A DNA stretch of 56,030 bases from JBQTIQ01 sp052387955 (lineage in GTDB: Bacteria > Actinomycetota > Acidimicrobiia > Acidimicrobiales > JACDCH01). Both the position numbers and the translations under genes were made by a program. Below, in pieces: positions 17,619 to 26,341 of this stretch (the stretch's first letter is position 1; each line of letters begins with the position of its first letter). Under the pieces are notes generated by a model. It was not told where the DNA came from. It saw only the letters and a program-made list of their open reading frames with translations, and made no database searches. The DNA is taken from the NCBI GenBank assembly GCA_052387955.1, contig JBQTIQ010000058.1, positions 1-56,030 on the forward strand, given 5' to 3'.

Positions 17619-17864
17619 GTTCGGGCCTCGGCGAGCAGTCCCATTGGTACGGAGACCGAGCATTGGCCGCGAGTACCCCCGTGGACCGATCTCCTCGGCC
17701 AATCCGTGCCGCTCGAGCTGGGCTCAGCCGACGGCGACCGCCGCATCACCACGCTCACATCGTTCGCGACCACGGCCGACGTGACGCTCGCCGAGTTGCA
17801 CCTCGAGGTGATCCTGCCTGCCGACGAATTCATGGCCAAGGAGGTGCGCCGCCGATGGCGGTAA
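17619..17864 (+). pseudogene. probable degraded 3' end of an unidentified gene
   Basis: This frame is open from just after a TGA at 17616 to a TAA at 17862 and has no usable start codon near its beginning. Its product looks protein-like in the second half (PWTDLLGQSVPLELGS, RRITTLTSFATTADVTLAEL, LEVILPADEFMAKEV) and loosely resembles the C-terminal sensor part of some helix-turn-helix regulators; that resemblance is weak. The TAA overlaps the first codons of the MmcQ pseudogene, as expected if both once formed an operon. The first 60 or so bases look non-coding. The 17382-17618 stretch upstream shows no gene I can support. Confidence 0.35.
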
Positions 17865-18197
17865 CGATCGACGACGCCAGGGTGATCGCCGACACCCTCC
17901 CGCGTTCCTAGGAGGCGCTGGTGCGCGACCGGGTGAAGCTCCGTGTCGGCAGCATCGTCTATGCCGCGTTCTCCCGCGATGAGACGATCATGGGCTTCGG
18001 CTTCCCCAGAGAGGAGCGGCAGGCTCTCGTGGAGTCGGAGCCCGGGCAAGTTCCTCATGCCGCGCCCCTCCGAACTGCGGTACCGATGGGTCTGCGTCCG
18101 GCTCGACGCCATCGACCTCGACGAGCTACGAGAGCTGCTTGTCGACGCGTGGCGCATGTGCGTGCCGAAGAAGGTGGCTGCTGCCTACGAGGGCTAG
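17855..18197 (+). pseudogene. MmcQ/YjbR family gene, broken by a nonsense codon and a frameshift
   Basis: From ATG at 17855 the frame gives MAVTIDDARVIADTLPRS and then a TAG at 17909, where the family normally has Tyr (PRSYEAL). The same frame continues EALVRDRVKLRVGSIVYAAF, MGFGFPREERQALVESEPG up to about 18045. There homology jumps to another frame (KFLMPRPSELRYRWVCVRLD, then LVDAWRMCVPKKVAAAY) and ends at the stop at 18195-18197. Put together, these make a complete MmcQ/YjbR (CyaY-like fold) protein of about 114 residues. Two independent lesions indicate decay, unless they are assembly errors. Confidence 0.85.
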
Positions 18198-18375
18198 CGT
18201 CGACCTGCGGGCGGCGTCCGCTCGACGTGCTGCTGGCCGAACCGATGATGTCTGCGATGCGCCGGAACCCCGCAGGGCTCCGGTCGACTTCGTGGTGGTG
18301 AAATCCGGATTCTCCGCTTGCGACTGGACGCGAGACGCGCGCTCAGAATCAGTGCGCCGCTCCGTCTGCATTGAC

Positions 18376-19002
18376 ATGAAGCTCACCGTTCAGACGTTCC
18401 TGACCCTCGACGGCGTGATGCAGGCCCCCGGGGGACCTGAGGAAGATCCCAGCGACGCCTTCGCCCACGGCGGCTGGCAGGCGCCGTTCCCCGACCCGGC
18501 CGTCGGCGAGTTCGTCACCGAGCTCAACAGCCACGCCAGCGCGTTCCTGTTCGGTCGCCGAACGTTCGACATCTTCCGCAGTCACTGGCCTGATCAGACC
18601 GATCCCGACGACCCCATTGCCACGGCGATCAACTCGCGGCCCAAGTACGTCGTGTCCAACTCGCTCAGCGAGGCCGACGCCACGTGGCGCGGCGAACACC
18701 CCGACACCGCTCGCCTGGTGGCCGGCGACGTCGTCGCGGCGGTGCAGGCGCTGAAGGACGAACCCGGCGACGAGCTTCAGATCTGGGGAAGCAGCAAACT
18801 ACTCCAGACGCTGCTGCAGCACGAACTCGTCGACACGTTCCGCCTGATGACGTTCCCGGTGGTGCTCGGCTCCGGCCGGCACTTGTTCAACGACGGCATC
18901 CACCCGGCGACGATGCGCCCCGTCGACCTCACCGTGACCGAACTCGGCATCGTCCTCGGCACCTACGAACCAGCCGGTCCGGTTGGCCACGGTCATATGT
19001 AG
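18376..19002 (+). CDS. RibD C-terminal / dihydrofolate reductase-like protein
   Basis: 208 residues from ATG at 18376; the frame upstream is open but not protein-like. It starts MKLTVQTFLTLDGVMQAPGG, with FLFGRRTFDIFRSHWP, PKYVVSNSL, LQIWGSSKLLQTLL and FPVVLGSGRHLF. These are the usual motifs of the stand-alone RibD-C/DHFR-like family (YwjB/YyaP type) that binds NADPH. The physiological substrate of these small reductases is unknown. No riboflavin genes are nearby. It stands alone after the MmcQ remnant and before a tRNA gene in the opposite orientation. Confidence 0.88.
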   Translation: MKLTVQTFLTLDGVMQAPGGPEEDPSDAFAHGGWQAPFPDPAVGEFVTELNSHASAFLFGRRTFDIFRSHWPDQTDPDDPIATAINSRPKYVVSNSLSEADATWRGEHPDTARLVAGDVVAAVQALKDEPGDELQIWGSSKLLQTLLQHELVDTFRLMTFPVVLGSGRHLFNDGIHPATMRPVDLTVTELGIVLGTYEPAGPVGHGHM

Positions 19003-19041
19003 CCGGCGGCGGAACGCGGTGCAGCGGCGCGCCGGGTTGGG

Positions 19042-19113
19042 CTCGGGGGGGAGGACTCGAACCCCCAACGACTGGACCAGAACCAGCTGTGTTACCGATT
19101 ACACCACCCCCGA
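19042..19113 (-). tRNA. tRNA-Gln (CUG anticodon)
   Basis: 72 bases on the minus strand, including the discriminator. The acceptor stem TCGGGGG/CCCCCGA pairs fully with discriminator G. The D arm is GTGT...ACAC, the anticodon stem GCTGG/CCAGT encloses the loop TTCTGGT with anticodon CTG, and the T arm GGGGG/CCTCC encloses TTCGAGT. CCA is not encoded. gltX lies about 0.9 kb away on the same strand, which is notable because Gln-tRNA is often made from Glu-tRNA in actinobacteria. Confidence 0.95.
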
Positions 19114-19190
19114 TCGGTGGAGAGGACACGATACGCCAGCGTCTGCCGGGGTCGCACACTCCCTCGGGCGAGTCTCGACGCCGGCCGGCG

Positions 19191-19877
19191 TCAGCCCTGG
19201 ATCCGGTTCTCCCGGCCGAAGCCGATGATCCGGCCGACGGACACGGCGACGGTCTCGCGCAACATGGCCCGCAGTTCGGCGCCGCCCTGGACCGGGCTGG
19301 TGCGGGTCGGGGACACTCGGGCGTCCAGGCCGACCTCGTCGGCGATGGCGGCGATACGGAAGGCATGGAACGGGTCGGAGACCAACAACACGTCGGTCAC
19401 GCCCTGCGCCTTCAGGAACCGGGCCACCGCCGCAAGCTGGCCGTAGCTGTCGGTGCTGGTCGTCTCCCGCTCGACGGCGGCGCCGGGCACGCCCTTCGAG
19501 GACAGGTACGTCGCCGACGCCTCGGCTTCGGTGAAGCGGTCCCCCGGTTGCTTGCCGCCGGTCACCACGATGAGCGGGGCCAGGTCGCGTTGGTACAGGG
19601 CGATGGCGTGGTCGAGGCGGGCGGCCAGCACGGCCGAGGGCTGGCCGTCGTACTGGGCCGCGCCGAGCACCACGATCGCCTGCGCCGGCCGGGAACCGTC
19701 GCGGCCGGCCGCTCTCCAGATCTGGAGGAACGTGACCATTAGGTAGAAGACCGTGATCCCGACCAGGCCGAGGACCACCCTGAGCACGAGGCGGCGCCGG
19801 CGGCCGCCCGGGCCGAAGACCGAAGGGCCAGCCGCCCGCGTCGGGGCTCCCCCGCCGCTGCCGCCGGGCCCGGTCAC
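19191..19877 (-). CDS. YdcF/DUF218 family membrane-anchored protein
   Basis: 228 residues from GTG at 19877. A Gly-rich cytoplasmic head and basic stretch (GGRRRRLVLR) precede one membrane helix at about residues 31-52. The DUF218 domain follows, with AIVVLGAAQYDGQPS, LIVVTGGKQPGDRFTEA, ETTSTDSYGQL and LLVSDPFHAFRI. The family includes ElyC and SanA, linked to envelope homeostasis, and YdcF, which binds S-adenosylmethionine; the reaction is unknown. The domain probably lies outside the membrane. It is co-directional with gltX, 106 bases downstream of it, so possibly in the same transcript. Confidence 0.87.
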   Translation of the reverse strand: MTGPGGSGGGAPTRAAGPSVFGPGGRRRRLVLRVVLGLVGITVFYLMVTFLQIWRAAGRDGSRPAQAIVVLGAAQYDGQPSAVLAARLDHAIALYQRDLAPLIVVTGGKQPGDRFTEAEASATYLSSKGVPGAAVERETTSTDSYGQLAAVARFLKAQGVTDVLLVSDPFHAFRIAAIADEVGLDARVSPTRTSPVQGGAELRAMLRETVAVSVGRIIGFGRENRIQG

Positions 19878-19983
19878 TGCTGCACCATCGCTGGCGATCC
19901 CCGCTGGTGACCGGTCGACCGGGCGAGCGCCAGCGAGCCGGGCGACGATGGGCCCCGGGGGCGCAGCCCCCGAGCATGAATGG

Positions 19984-21387
19984 TCATGCCAGGCGGGCCC
20001 TGCCCGCCCGGAGCCGCTCGAGCGTGCGCTCCCGGCCGAGGACCGCCAACGACTGCCACAACGGAGGCCCGACGGCGCGGCCGGTGACGGCCACCCGGAT
20101 CGGGGCCTGCACCTTGCGCAGCTGGGGGTGGCCGTCGTCGCCGACCAGGCCCAGCGCGACCGCCACCGCGCTCACGGCCTCCTCGATGGCGCCGGCCTCC
20201 CAGTCGACGACGACGAACCGTTCGAGGGCGGCACCGAGCACGGCGCCGGTGCTGGGGTCACGAGCGGCCTTGGCCCACGCCGCCTCGTCGATCTCGATGT
20301 CGTCGAGGTAGAGGAACCTGATGAGCCCGTCGACGTCGGCGAGGGTCTTGACCCGCTCCTGGACCATCGGGGCCATGGACCGCAAGGCGGCGATCGGCCC
20401 TTCGCCGGCGGGGAGGAAAAGGGCGGCTCGGGCCACGAACTCGCCGACGTCGAGCCGGCGGGCCCACTCGGCGTTGACGTGGTCGAGCTTGCGGCGGTCG
20501 AAGAAGGCCGGCGCCGGGTTTACGTCGCTCAGCTCGAACAAGGCCACGATCTCGTCGATCGGCCGCACCTCGACCTCGTCTGGAGGGCCCCAGCCCAACA
20601 GCGCCAGGTAGTTGCGCATGGCCTCGGGCAGGTAGCCGCCGGCCTTGTAGTCGGCGACCGACACGTCGTCGCGTCGCTTGGACAGCTTCTTGCGCTGTTC
20701 GTTCACCAGCAGGGGCAGGTGAGCGAACGTCGGGGTCAGGGCCAACCCCAGGGCGGCGCGCACGAGGAGGTACTTGGGGGTGCCGTTGACGTGGTCCTCG
20801 CCCCGGATGACGTGGGTGATCCCCATGGCCACGTCGTCGGTCACGTTGGCCAACAGGAACGTCGGCAAGCCGTTCGAGCGCAGCAGCACGAAGTCCTCGA
20901 GGTTGGCGTTCTCGAAGCTGACCTTGCCCCGGATGACGTCGTCCCAGGCCGTCACACCGTCGTCGGGAGAACGGAACCGGAGGGCAAGGCCGACGCCGCC
21001 GGCGAGCCCACGGTCGCGGCAGAAGCCGTCGTAGGCCCCGCCCGACGCCCGGTTACGTTCGGCGACCTCGCCGGGGGCGCAGTCACACCAGTAAGCGTGG
21101 CCGGTCTCGTCGAGACGGTCCGCCGCCGCCCGGTGCTCGGCGAGGCGGTCCGACTGGTGCAGGGCGTCGCCGTCCCAGTCGAGGCCCAGCCATTCGAGCA
21201 TGTCGACGATGTTGGCGGTCAGTTCGGGGCGGTTGCGCTCGGCGTCGGTGTCCTCGATGCGCAGCAGGAACTCTCCGCCCTGGCTGCGGGCGAACAGCCA
21301 GTTGAACAAGGCCGACTGGGCCGAGCCCACGTGGAGGTACCCGGTGGGGGAAGGCGCGAATCGGCACCGGGGACGGGGCTCGACCAT
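19984..21387 (-). CDS. gltX: glutamyl-tRNA synthetase
   Basis: 467 residues. This class I synthetase charges tRNA-Glu, and in organisms that use the GatCAB route also tRNA-Gln. The HIGH-type motif is PTGYLHVGSAQSALFNWLF near the N-terminus, and the KMSKS-type motif is KKLSKRRDDVSV at about residue 235. A Cys pair near residues 100-102 (YWCDC) and the C-terminal anticodon-binding helical domain are present. Length is normal for the bacterial enzyme. The ATG at 21387 is preceded by TAGCCT eight bases upstream, a possible -10, so the mRNA may be leaderless. The nearby tRNA-Gln gene makes a non-discriminating role plausible but not shown. Confidence 0.97.
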   Translation of the reverse strand: MVEPRPRCRFAPSPTGYLHVGSAQSALFNWLFARSQGGEFLLRIEDTDAERNRPELTANIVDMLEWLGLDWDGDALHQSDRLAEHRAAADRLDETGHAYWCDCAPGEVAERNRASGGAYDGFCRDRGLAGGVGLALRFRSPDDGVTAWDDVIRGKVSFENANLEDFVLLRSNGLPTFLLANVTDDVAMGITHVIRGEDHVNGTPKYLLVRAALGLALTPTFAHLPLLVNEQRKKLSKRRDDVSVADYKAGGYLPEAMRNYLALLGWGPPDEVEVRPIDEIVALFELSDVNPAPAFFDRRKLDHVNAEWARRLDVGEFVARAALFLPAGEGPIAALRSMAPMVQERVKTLADVDGLIRFLYLDDIEIDEAAWAKAARDPSTGAVLGAALERFVVVDWEAGAIEEAVSAVAVALGLVGDDGHPQLRKVQAPIRVAVTGRAVGPPLWQSLAVLGRERTLERLRAGRARLA

Positions 21388-21456
21388 CGCGCCCGAGGCT
21401 ACCGGCCCCTTACGCCCCGGCCAGGGACGCCCGCCGGCTCGGCGAGGGCCCGCTTG

Positions 21457-22026
21457 CTATTCAGACGAGAGCGGGTTGCGGCCGAGGAAGGCCAGGAGGC
21501 GGACCTGGGCGTTGACGCCGTCGGGCACCGGTACCCGCACCCCGAACTGGTCGCCGGCGCGCAGGTTGGCCTCCAGCTTGACGACCCGCTCGTAGACCTC
21601 GACGCAGAGGAAGGGGTCGAGCGTCTCGTCCGCCCCCACCGCCCGGGCCACGTCCCACGTGTGCACGAGGGTGTCCATGGTGAGCACCGGGACGAAGCCC
21701 GCGAGCGGGATACCACCCATGCCGACCCAGGGCAGGCGCACGGCCTGGTCCCGGACGCCGTCGAGGACGAGCCCCTCGCTCACCGCGTCGCGGGCGGCAT
21801 CCCAAGGACATCGAGGGTCCAGGGCCCGGCCGAGGGCCGCCGCCACCGCCCGGTGGATGAGGGTGACGTGCTCGATCACGTCAGCGGCCGTCCACCCGGC
21901 GCACGGGCTGAGAGCCTGCCCCTTGTCGCCCACGGACTCGACGGCAGCGTCGAAGCCCCGACAGGCCTTGAAGTAGCTGCCGATGGGGTCGGGGCCGGGG
22001 ATCTCCTCGATCTCGGGGATGCTCAC
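21457..22026 (-). CDS. DinB-like mycothiol-dependent enzyme family protein (TIGR03086 type)
   Basis: 189 residues from GTG at 22026. The start of the fold SYFKACRGFDAAVESVG, the core SPCAGWTAADVIEHV and the LTMDTLVHTWDVARAVG segment supply the His residues of the DinB/mycothiol-dependent maleylpyruvate isomerase fold. Members of this group (TIGR03086/TIGR03083) are abundant in actinobacteria and are thought to use mycothiol for detoxification or isomerisation; most are unassigned. The GTG overlaps the stop of the upstream gene as GTGA, so the two are translated together. It is the strongest single taxonomic hint for an actinobacterium in the window. Confidence 0.85.
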   Translation of the reverse strand: MSIPEIEEIPGPDPIGSYFKACRGFDAAVESVGDKGQALSPCAGWTAADVIEHVTLIHRAVAAALGRALDPRCPWDAARDAVSEGLVLDGVRDQAVRLPWVGMGGIPLAGFVPVLTMDTLVHTWDVARAVGADETLDPFLCVEVYERVVKLEANLRAGDQFGVRVPVPDGVNAQVRLLAFLGRNPLSSE

Positions 22027-22562
22027 GACCCTGGCTCGTCACGGTCGACGACCATGTCCCAGCGGTCCCGGTAACGGGCGCCGACCGCATCCGGCGTCAA
22101 CCGGAGGATCGCGTCGGGCACGGTGTCGACGATGGCACGCCGGGCGGAGTACTGGCCGGCGTGGCCCACCTCGCGGAACAGGCGCTGGCGTAGTTCCCGC
22201 ACGCCCGAGGGGGCGTCGTCGTCGAGGTAGCCCCACACGGTGAAGGCGACGGTCCAGTCGTGGACCGTCGGCGCCCGACCGAACAGCGAGGCCCGCTTGA
22301 GCGCGACGCCCAGGCAGCCGGCTATGACGTCGGCCCGGTGCTCGCCGGCGTCCAGGTGCAGGGCCCCGTCGAACTGCCGGGCCAACGACAGGGCGTAGCC
22401 CTGGTCGGGGCCGGGGCTACCGAAACCGTCGCCGTGAGGCTGACCGGCCCCGTCGAGGTCGCCGGGCCTCGCCGCCCTCCACCCTCCGGCCCGCAGTGGC
22501 GGCGAGACGTAGGCCCGGGCCTCCGACAGCGGCGTACGGGGCACGAACTCAGGCGCAGCCAT
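22023..22562 (-). CDS. conserved-looking hypothetical protein
   Basis: 179 residues from ATG at 22562, preceded only by weak ribosome-binding sequence. I do not recognise the family. The sequence looks like a real cytosolic protein, with a helical centre (HRADVIAGCLGVALKRASL, DWTVAFTVWGYLDD) and an aromatic-rich end (GARYRDRWDMVVD). The N-terminal 50 residues are Gly/Arg-rich and may be flexible. The stop overlaps the GTG of the DinB-like gene as GTGA, so a shared function is likely. No membrane segment or signal peptide is seen. Confidence 0.6.
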   Translation of the reverse strand: MAAPEFVPRTPLSEARAYVSPPLRAGGWRAARPGDLDGAGQPHGDGFGSPGPDQGYALSLARQFDGALHLDAGEHRADVIAGCLGVALKRASLFGRAPTVHDWTVAFTVWGYLDDDAPSGVRELRQRLFREVGHAGQYSARRAIVDTVPDAILRLTPDAVGARYRDRWDMVVDRDEPGS

Positions 22563-22589
22563 GGGCGCATGGTAATTGGCGGTAGCGCC

Positions 22590-22662
22590 GGCGTTCCCCG
22601 GCCAGGTGGGCCGGGCGGGGCCGCGCCTGCGCTGGCGCTTCGGCGCTCGCATCGGTGGGAAA
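22590..22662 (+). repeat. dispersed GC-rich repeat, copy 1 of family C
   Basis: This stretch starts GCGTTCCCCGGCCA and ends CGGCGCTCGCATCGGTGGG, with CGCTGGCGCTTCGGCGCTCG inside. A related stretch lies on the opposite strand at 48236-48305 with the same start and end words. Both copies sit between genes. A shorter echo (GCATCGATGGC) follows at about 22705. It may be a REP/BIME-like element, and the inner part can fold. Confidence 0.5.
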
Positions 22663-22801
22663 CGAGCGTCGGGACAGCCACCGCGCCGCTCGGATGGCGC
22701 CCGCATCGATGGCGACGGTCCGGCGCTCGCTTCAGTGGGCCGGCGCGTCCATCACTCCTGAGGGACTGGCCGCGAGCCGGCGTTGGCGGGGGATGCCGGC
22801 G

Positions 22802-24409
22802 TCAACGAGCCGCCTTGAGAAGGCCGAAGACGAGGGCATCCGACAGCGCCTGCCAACTGGCCTCGATGATGTTGGACGACACCCCGATCGTGGTCCAGAC
22901 GTCGTCGCCGTCGGTCGATTCGATCAGTACCCGCACGACGGCATCGGTGTCGGCAACGTTGTCGAGGATCCGCACCCGGTAGTCGGTCAGGTGGATCTGC
23001 TCGAGCCCGACGATGGCGCCGGCAACCGCGCTGCGGAAGGCGGCGTCGAGGGCGTTGACGGGGCCGTTGCCCTCGCCCACCGCCACCCGGCGGTCGTCAC
23101 CGACCCAGACCCGCATGGTGGCCTCGGTCTCTACCCCGCTCTCGCGGTGGTAGGTCGTGACCCGGTAGTGCTCGAGACGGAAGAACGACTGTTCCCACCC
23201 CGCGGCCCGGCGCATGAGCAACTCGAGCGAGGCGTCGGCCGCCTCGAACACGAACCCTTCGGACTCGAGCCGCTTGAGCTCCTCGGTCAGCTCGGCCGCG
23301 GCCCGGTCGTCGAGGTCGACGCCGAACTCCTTGGCCTTCATGGCCATGCCGGCCCGGCCGCCGAGGTCGGACACCAGGACACGGGTGTGGTTGCCGACGA
23401 GGCCGGGGTCGACGTGCTCGTAGGTGGCGCTGCCGGCCTTGCCCAGGGCGGAGGTGTGCAGGCCGCCCTTGTGGGCGAAGGCCTGCGAGCCGACGTAGGG
23501 ATCGGCCTCGTGGGGAGGGAGGTTCACCAGCTCGGCCACGTGGCGGGACACGGCGGTGAGCCGTTCGAGCCTGCCCTCGGGCAGGCAGCGGACGCCGAGC
23601 TTGAGCTCGAGGTCGGGGACACAGGTCATGAGGTTGGCGTTGCCGGTGCGCTCGCCGTAGCCGTTGACGGTGCCCTGCAGGTGGGTGGCGCCGCCGACCA
23701 CCGCCGCCACCGAGTTGGCCACCGCGCAGCCCGAGTCGTTCTGGGTGTGGATACCGATGGTCAGGTCGCGGCCGAAGTAGGCGTGGACCTCCCCCACGAT
23801 GCGCTGCACCTCGTGGGGAAGCGACCCGCCGTTGGTGTCGCACATGACCAGGACCTCGGCGCCGTTGGCCGCCGCCGCCTCGAGCACCCGGAGCGTGTAC
23901 TCGGGGTTGTGCTTGTAGCCGTCGAAGCAGTGCTCGGCGTCGAAGAACACCCGCATACCGGTGGAGGCGAGGAACTGCACCGAGTCGGCCACCATGGCCA
24001 CGCCCTCGTCGAGGGTGGTGCCGAGCGCCTCGGTGACGTGGAAGTCCCACGACTTGCCCACGATGCACGCCACCGGCGCACCCGATTCGGCCAGCACCCG
24101 CAGGGTCGGGTCGGTGTCGGCCCGGCCCACCGGCCGGCGGGTGGAGCCGAACGCCACCAGGTCGGCGGTGACGAAGTTCAGCTCCGTTCGGGCCCGCCGG
24201 AAGAACTCCTCGTCCTTCGGGTTGGCCTGCGGGTAGCCGCCTTCGACGAAGGCGACCCCGAGCCAGTCGAGCTGCTCGGCGATCCGCAGCTTGTCCTCGA
24301 CGGTGAGGGAGATGCCCTCGAACTGGGCACCGTCGCGCAGGGTGGTGTCGAAGATGTCGACGGCGGCGGGCAGCACGATGCCGCCCGCCCGGGGGTCAGG
24401 TACCGACAT
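22802..24409 (-). CDS. cimA: (R)-citramalate synthase
   Basis: 535 residues. CimA condenses pyruvate and acetyl-CoA to citramalate, the threonine-independent entry to isoleucine synthesis. Motifs of the DRE-TIM family are clear: DTTLRDGAQFEGISL near residue 20, HTQNDSGCAVANS at about 220 and YGERTGNANL. The C-terminal LeuA-type regulatory domain lies at residues about 405-520 (TEATMRVWVGDDRRVAVGEG, GPVNALDAAFRSAV). The length fits the long CimA type (about 530) rather than the shorter homocitrate synthases. Its start overlaps ilvE by 14 bases. It is the last gene of the leuB-ilvE-cimA operon, whose leader peptide is rich in Val and Ile codons, matching an isoleucine pathway gene. Confidence 0.93.
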   Translation of the reverse strand: MSVPDPRAGGIVLPAAVDIFDTTLRDGAQFEGISLTVEDKLRIAEQLDWLGVAFVEGGYPQANPKDEEFFRRARTELNFVTADLVAFGSTRRPVGRADTDPTLRVLAESGAPVACIVGKSWDFHVTEALGTTLDEGVAMVADSVQFLASTGMRVFFDAEHCFDGYKHNPEYTLRVLEAAAANGAEVLVMCDTNGGSLPHEVQRIVGEVHAYFGRDLTIGIHTQNDSGCAVANSVAAVVGGATHLQGTVNGYGERTGNANLMTCVPDLELKLGVRCLPEGRLERLTAVSRHVAELVNLPPHEADPYVGSQAFAHKGGLHTSALGKAGSATYEHVDPGLVGNHTRVLVSDLGGRAGMAMKAKEFGVDLDDRAAAELTEELKRLESEGFVFEAADASLELLMRRAAGWEQSFFRLEHYRVTTYHRESGVETEATMRVWVGDDRRVAVGEGNGPVNALDAAFRSAVAGAIVGLEQIHLTDYRVRILDNVADTDAVVRVLIESTDGDDVWTTIGVSSNIIEASWQALSDALVFGLLKAAR

Positions 24410-25316
24410 GTTCGACCCACTCCTTGTACTTGGGGACCTGGCCCCGCACGACCTTGCCGAACTCGGTGGCGATGGCCTGGGTCATCGGGCCGGGGCACGG
24501 GAGCGGGCGGTCGTCGACCGAGTTCACCGCCGACACCTCGGCCGCGGTACCGCACACGAACATCTCCTCGGCGATGTAGAGGTCGCTGCGGGCGATGTCG
24601 GAGAAGCGGACGTCGAAGCCGTGGTCGCGGGCGATGTTGAACACCGTGTCCTGGGTGATGCCCTCGAGGGCGCCGGCCGACAGCGGCGGGGTGAGCAGCA
24701 CCCCGTGGCGGGCGACGAAGATGTTCTCGCCGGTGCACTCGGACACGAGGCCGTTGGCGGCGAGGATGATGGCCTCGTCGTAGCCGGCGTTGAGGGCTTC
24801 GACCTTGGCCAGCGACGAGTTGGCGTAGTTGCCGGTCGTCTTCGACGCCGGCGGCATGGCGTTGTGGCCGTGGCGCTGCCACGACGAGATCTTCATGCGC
24901 ACGCCCTTGGTGGCGGCGTCGTCGCCGAGGTAGGCGCCCCAGGGCCAGCAGGCGATGGCGACGTCGACGGTGCACGGCAGCGTGTTGAGCCCCATCTCGC
25001 CGTAGCCGTAGTAGGCGATCGGGCGGATGTAGCACGAGCCCAGGCCCGTCTCCCGCACCGTCAACTTGGTGGCCTCGATCAGCTCGTCGACCGTGTACGG
25101 CAGCGGCATTCCCATGATGCGGGCGGAGTTGGCCATCCGCTGGATGTGGTCGGTGAGGCGGAACACCGCCGCACCCTGGTCGGTCTCATAGGCCCGGATG
25201 CCTTCGAACACGCCCATGCCATAGTGCAAGGTGTGGGTGAGGATGTGGATCTTGGCGTCGTCCCAGGCGACGAGCTCGCCGTTCATCCAGATCCGCGGGG
25301 TCGGGGTGATGGGCAT
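24396..25316 (-). CDS. ilvE: branched-chain amino acid aminotransferase
   Basis: 306 residues from ATG at 25316. This PLP class IV aminotransferase performs the last step of Val, Leu and Ile synthesis. The N-terminus IWMNGELVAWDDAKIHILTH, then HYGMGVFEGIRAY, the PLP-lysine region SKTTGNYANSSLAKVEA and CTGENIFVARHGVLLTP are all family signatures. Length matches E. coli IlvE (309). The frame is open upstream into leuB, but homology starts at 25316. It lies 14 bases after leuB and overlaps cimA by 14. Confidence 0.96.
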   Translation of the reverse strand: MPITPTPRIWMNGELVAWDDAKIHILTHTLHYGMGVFEGIRAYETDQGAAVFRLTDHIQRMANSARIMGMPLPYTVDELIEATKLTVRETGLGSCYIRPIAYYGYGEMGLNTLPCTVDVAIACWPWGAYLGDDAATKGVRMKISSWQRHGHNAMPPASKTTGNYANSSLAKVEALNAGYDEAIILAANGLVSECTGENIFVARHGVLLTPPLSAGALEGITQDTVFNIARDHGFDVRFSDIARSDLYIAEEMFVCGTAAEVSAVNSVDDRPLPCPGPMTQAIATEFGKVVRGQVPKYKEWVEHVGT

Positions 25317-25330
25317 GGGTGTCCGCCTCC

Positions 25331-26311
25331 TTAGAGCCGGGCGGCGACGAGGTCGCCGATCTCCGAAGTGGTCCCGGCGAGCGCGGCCGGTTCGCTGCAA
25401 GCCTTGCGGATGCGGGCGGCGGCGTAGCCCTCGCCCAAGAAGTCGAGCATCATCGCCGCCGACAGGATGGCGGCCACCGGGTTGGCCTTCTGTTGGCCGG
25501 CGATGTCGGGGGCCGAGCCGTGCACCGGTTCGAACATCGACGGGCCGGTCCGGCCGGGGTTGAGGTTGGCCGACGACGCCAGCCCGATCCCCCCCGAGAC
25601 CGCGCCTGCGAGGTCGGTGAGGATGTCCCCGAACAGGTTGTCGGTGACGATCACGTCGTACTGGTGGGGTGACTGCACGAGGTGGATGCAGGCGGCGTCG
25701 ACGTGGTTGTAGCCGGTGGCCACGTCGGGGAACTCCGAGGCGACGAGGTCGAAGGTGCGCTGCCACAGGTCGCCCGAGAACGTCAGCACGTTGGTCTTGT
25801 GCACCAAGGTCAGACGGCGCCGGGGACGGCTGCGGGCCAGCCCGAACGCGTACCGCACGCAGCGCTCGACGCCGTGGCGGGTGTTGACCGAGCCCTGGGT
25901 GGCGATCTCGAGCGGGGTGCCCTTGCGCAGGAAGCCACCCTCGCCGGCGTAGGTGCCCTCGGTGTTCTCCCGGATGACGATGAAGTCGATGTCACGCTCG
26001 GGGTGCAGGAACGGGCGTTGGTTGACGTACAGGTCGAGCTCGAACCGCATCTTGAGCAGGAGGCCCCGCTCGATGACCCCGGGGGGGACGCCGGGCGTGC
26101 CCACCGCCCCGAGGAACAGGGCGTCGAGGTGGCGCCACTCGTCGAGGACCTCGTCGGGCAGCACGGTGCCGTCGCGCAGGTAGCGGGCGCCGCCGAGGTC
26201 GTAGTCCACGGTGTCGAGCTCGACGCCGGCGGCGGCGACCACCTTCAACGCCTCGGGCACGACCTCTGTCCCGATCCCGTCGCCAGGGATCACTCCGATC
26301 TTGTGGGTCAA
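25331..26311 (-). CDS. leuB: 3-isopropylmalate dehydrogenase
   Basis: 326 residues from TTG at 26311, with GAGGAGACGG just upstream. It oxidises 3-isopropylmalate (Leu pathway) and probably also the methylmalate made from citramalate. Motifs: IGVIPGDGIGTEVVPEALKV at the start, FIVIRENTEGTYAGEGG, VHKTNVLTFS and TDNLFGDILTDLAGAVSGG. It is somewhat shorter than enterobacterial LeuB (about 363), like the actinobacterial type. It is the first gene after an attenuator with leader peptide MPGYSGFVVVIIV, in the order leuB-ilvE-cimA. leuC-leuD are divergent, beyond greA. Confidence 0.95.
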   Translation of the reverse strand: MTHKIGVIPGDGIGTEVVPEALKVVAAAGVELDTVDYDLGGARYLRDGTVLPDEVLDEWRHLDALFLGAVGTPGVPPGVIERGLLLKMRFELDLYVNQRPFLHPERDIDFIVIRENTEGTYAGEGGFLRKGTPLEIATQGSVNTRHGVERCVRYAFGLARSRPRRRLTLVHKTNVLTFSGDLWQRTFDLVASEFPDVATGYNHVDAACIHLVQSPHQYDVIVTDNLFGDILTDLAGAVSGGIGLASSANLNPGRTGPSMFEPVHGSAPDIAGQQKANPVAAILSAAMMLDFLGEGYAAARIRKACSEPAALAGTTSEIGDLVAARL

Positions 26312-26341
26312 ACCGTCTCCTCAGGCCGCGAAAACTGAAGA

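Noticed and set aside
19042..19113. tRNA-Sec or another special tRNA supporting UGA decoding
   Set aside because: The fold is an ordinary 72-base tRNA with anticodon CUG and a short variable arm; it is tRNA-Gln.
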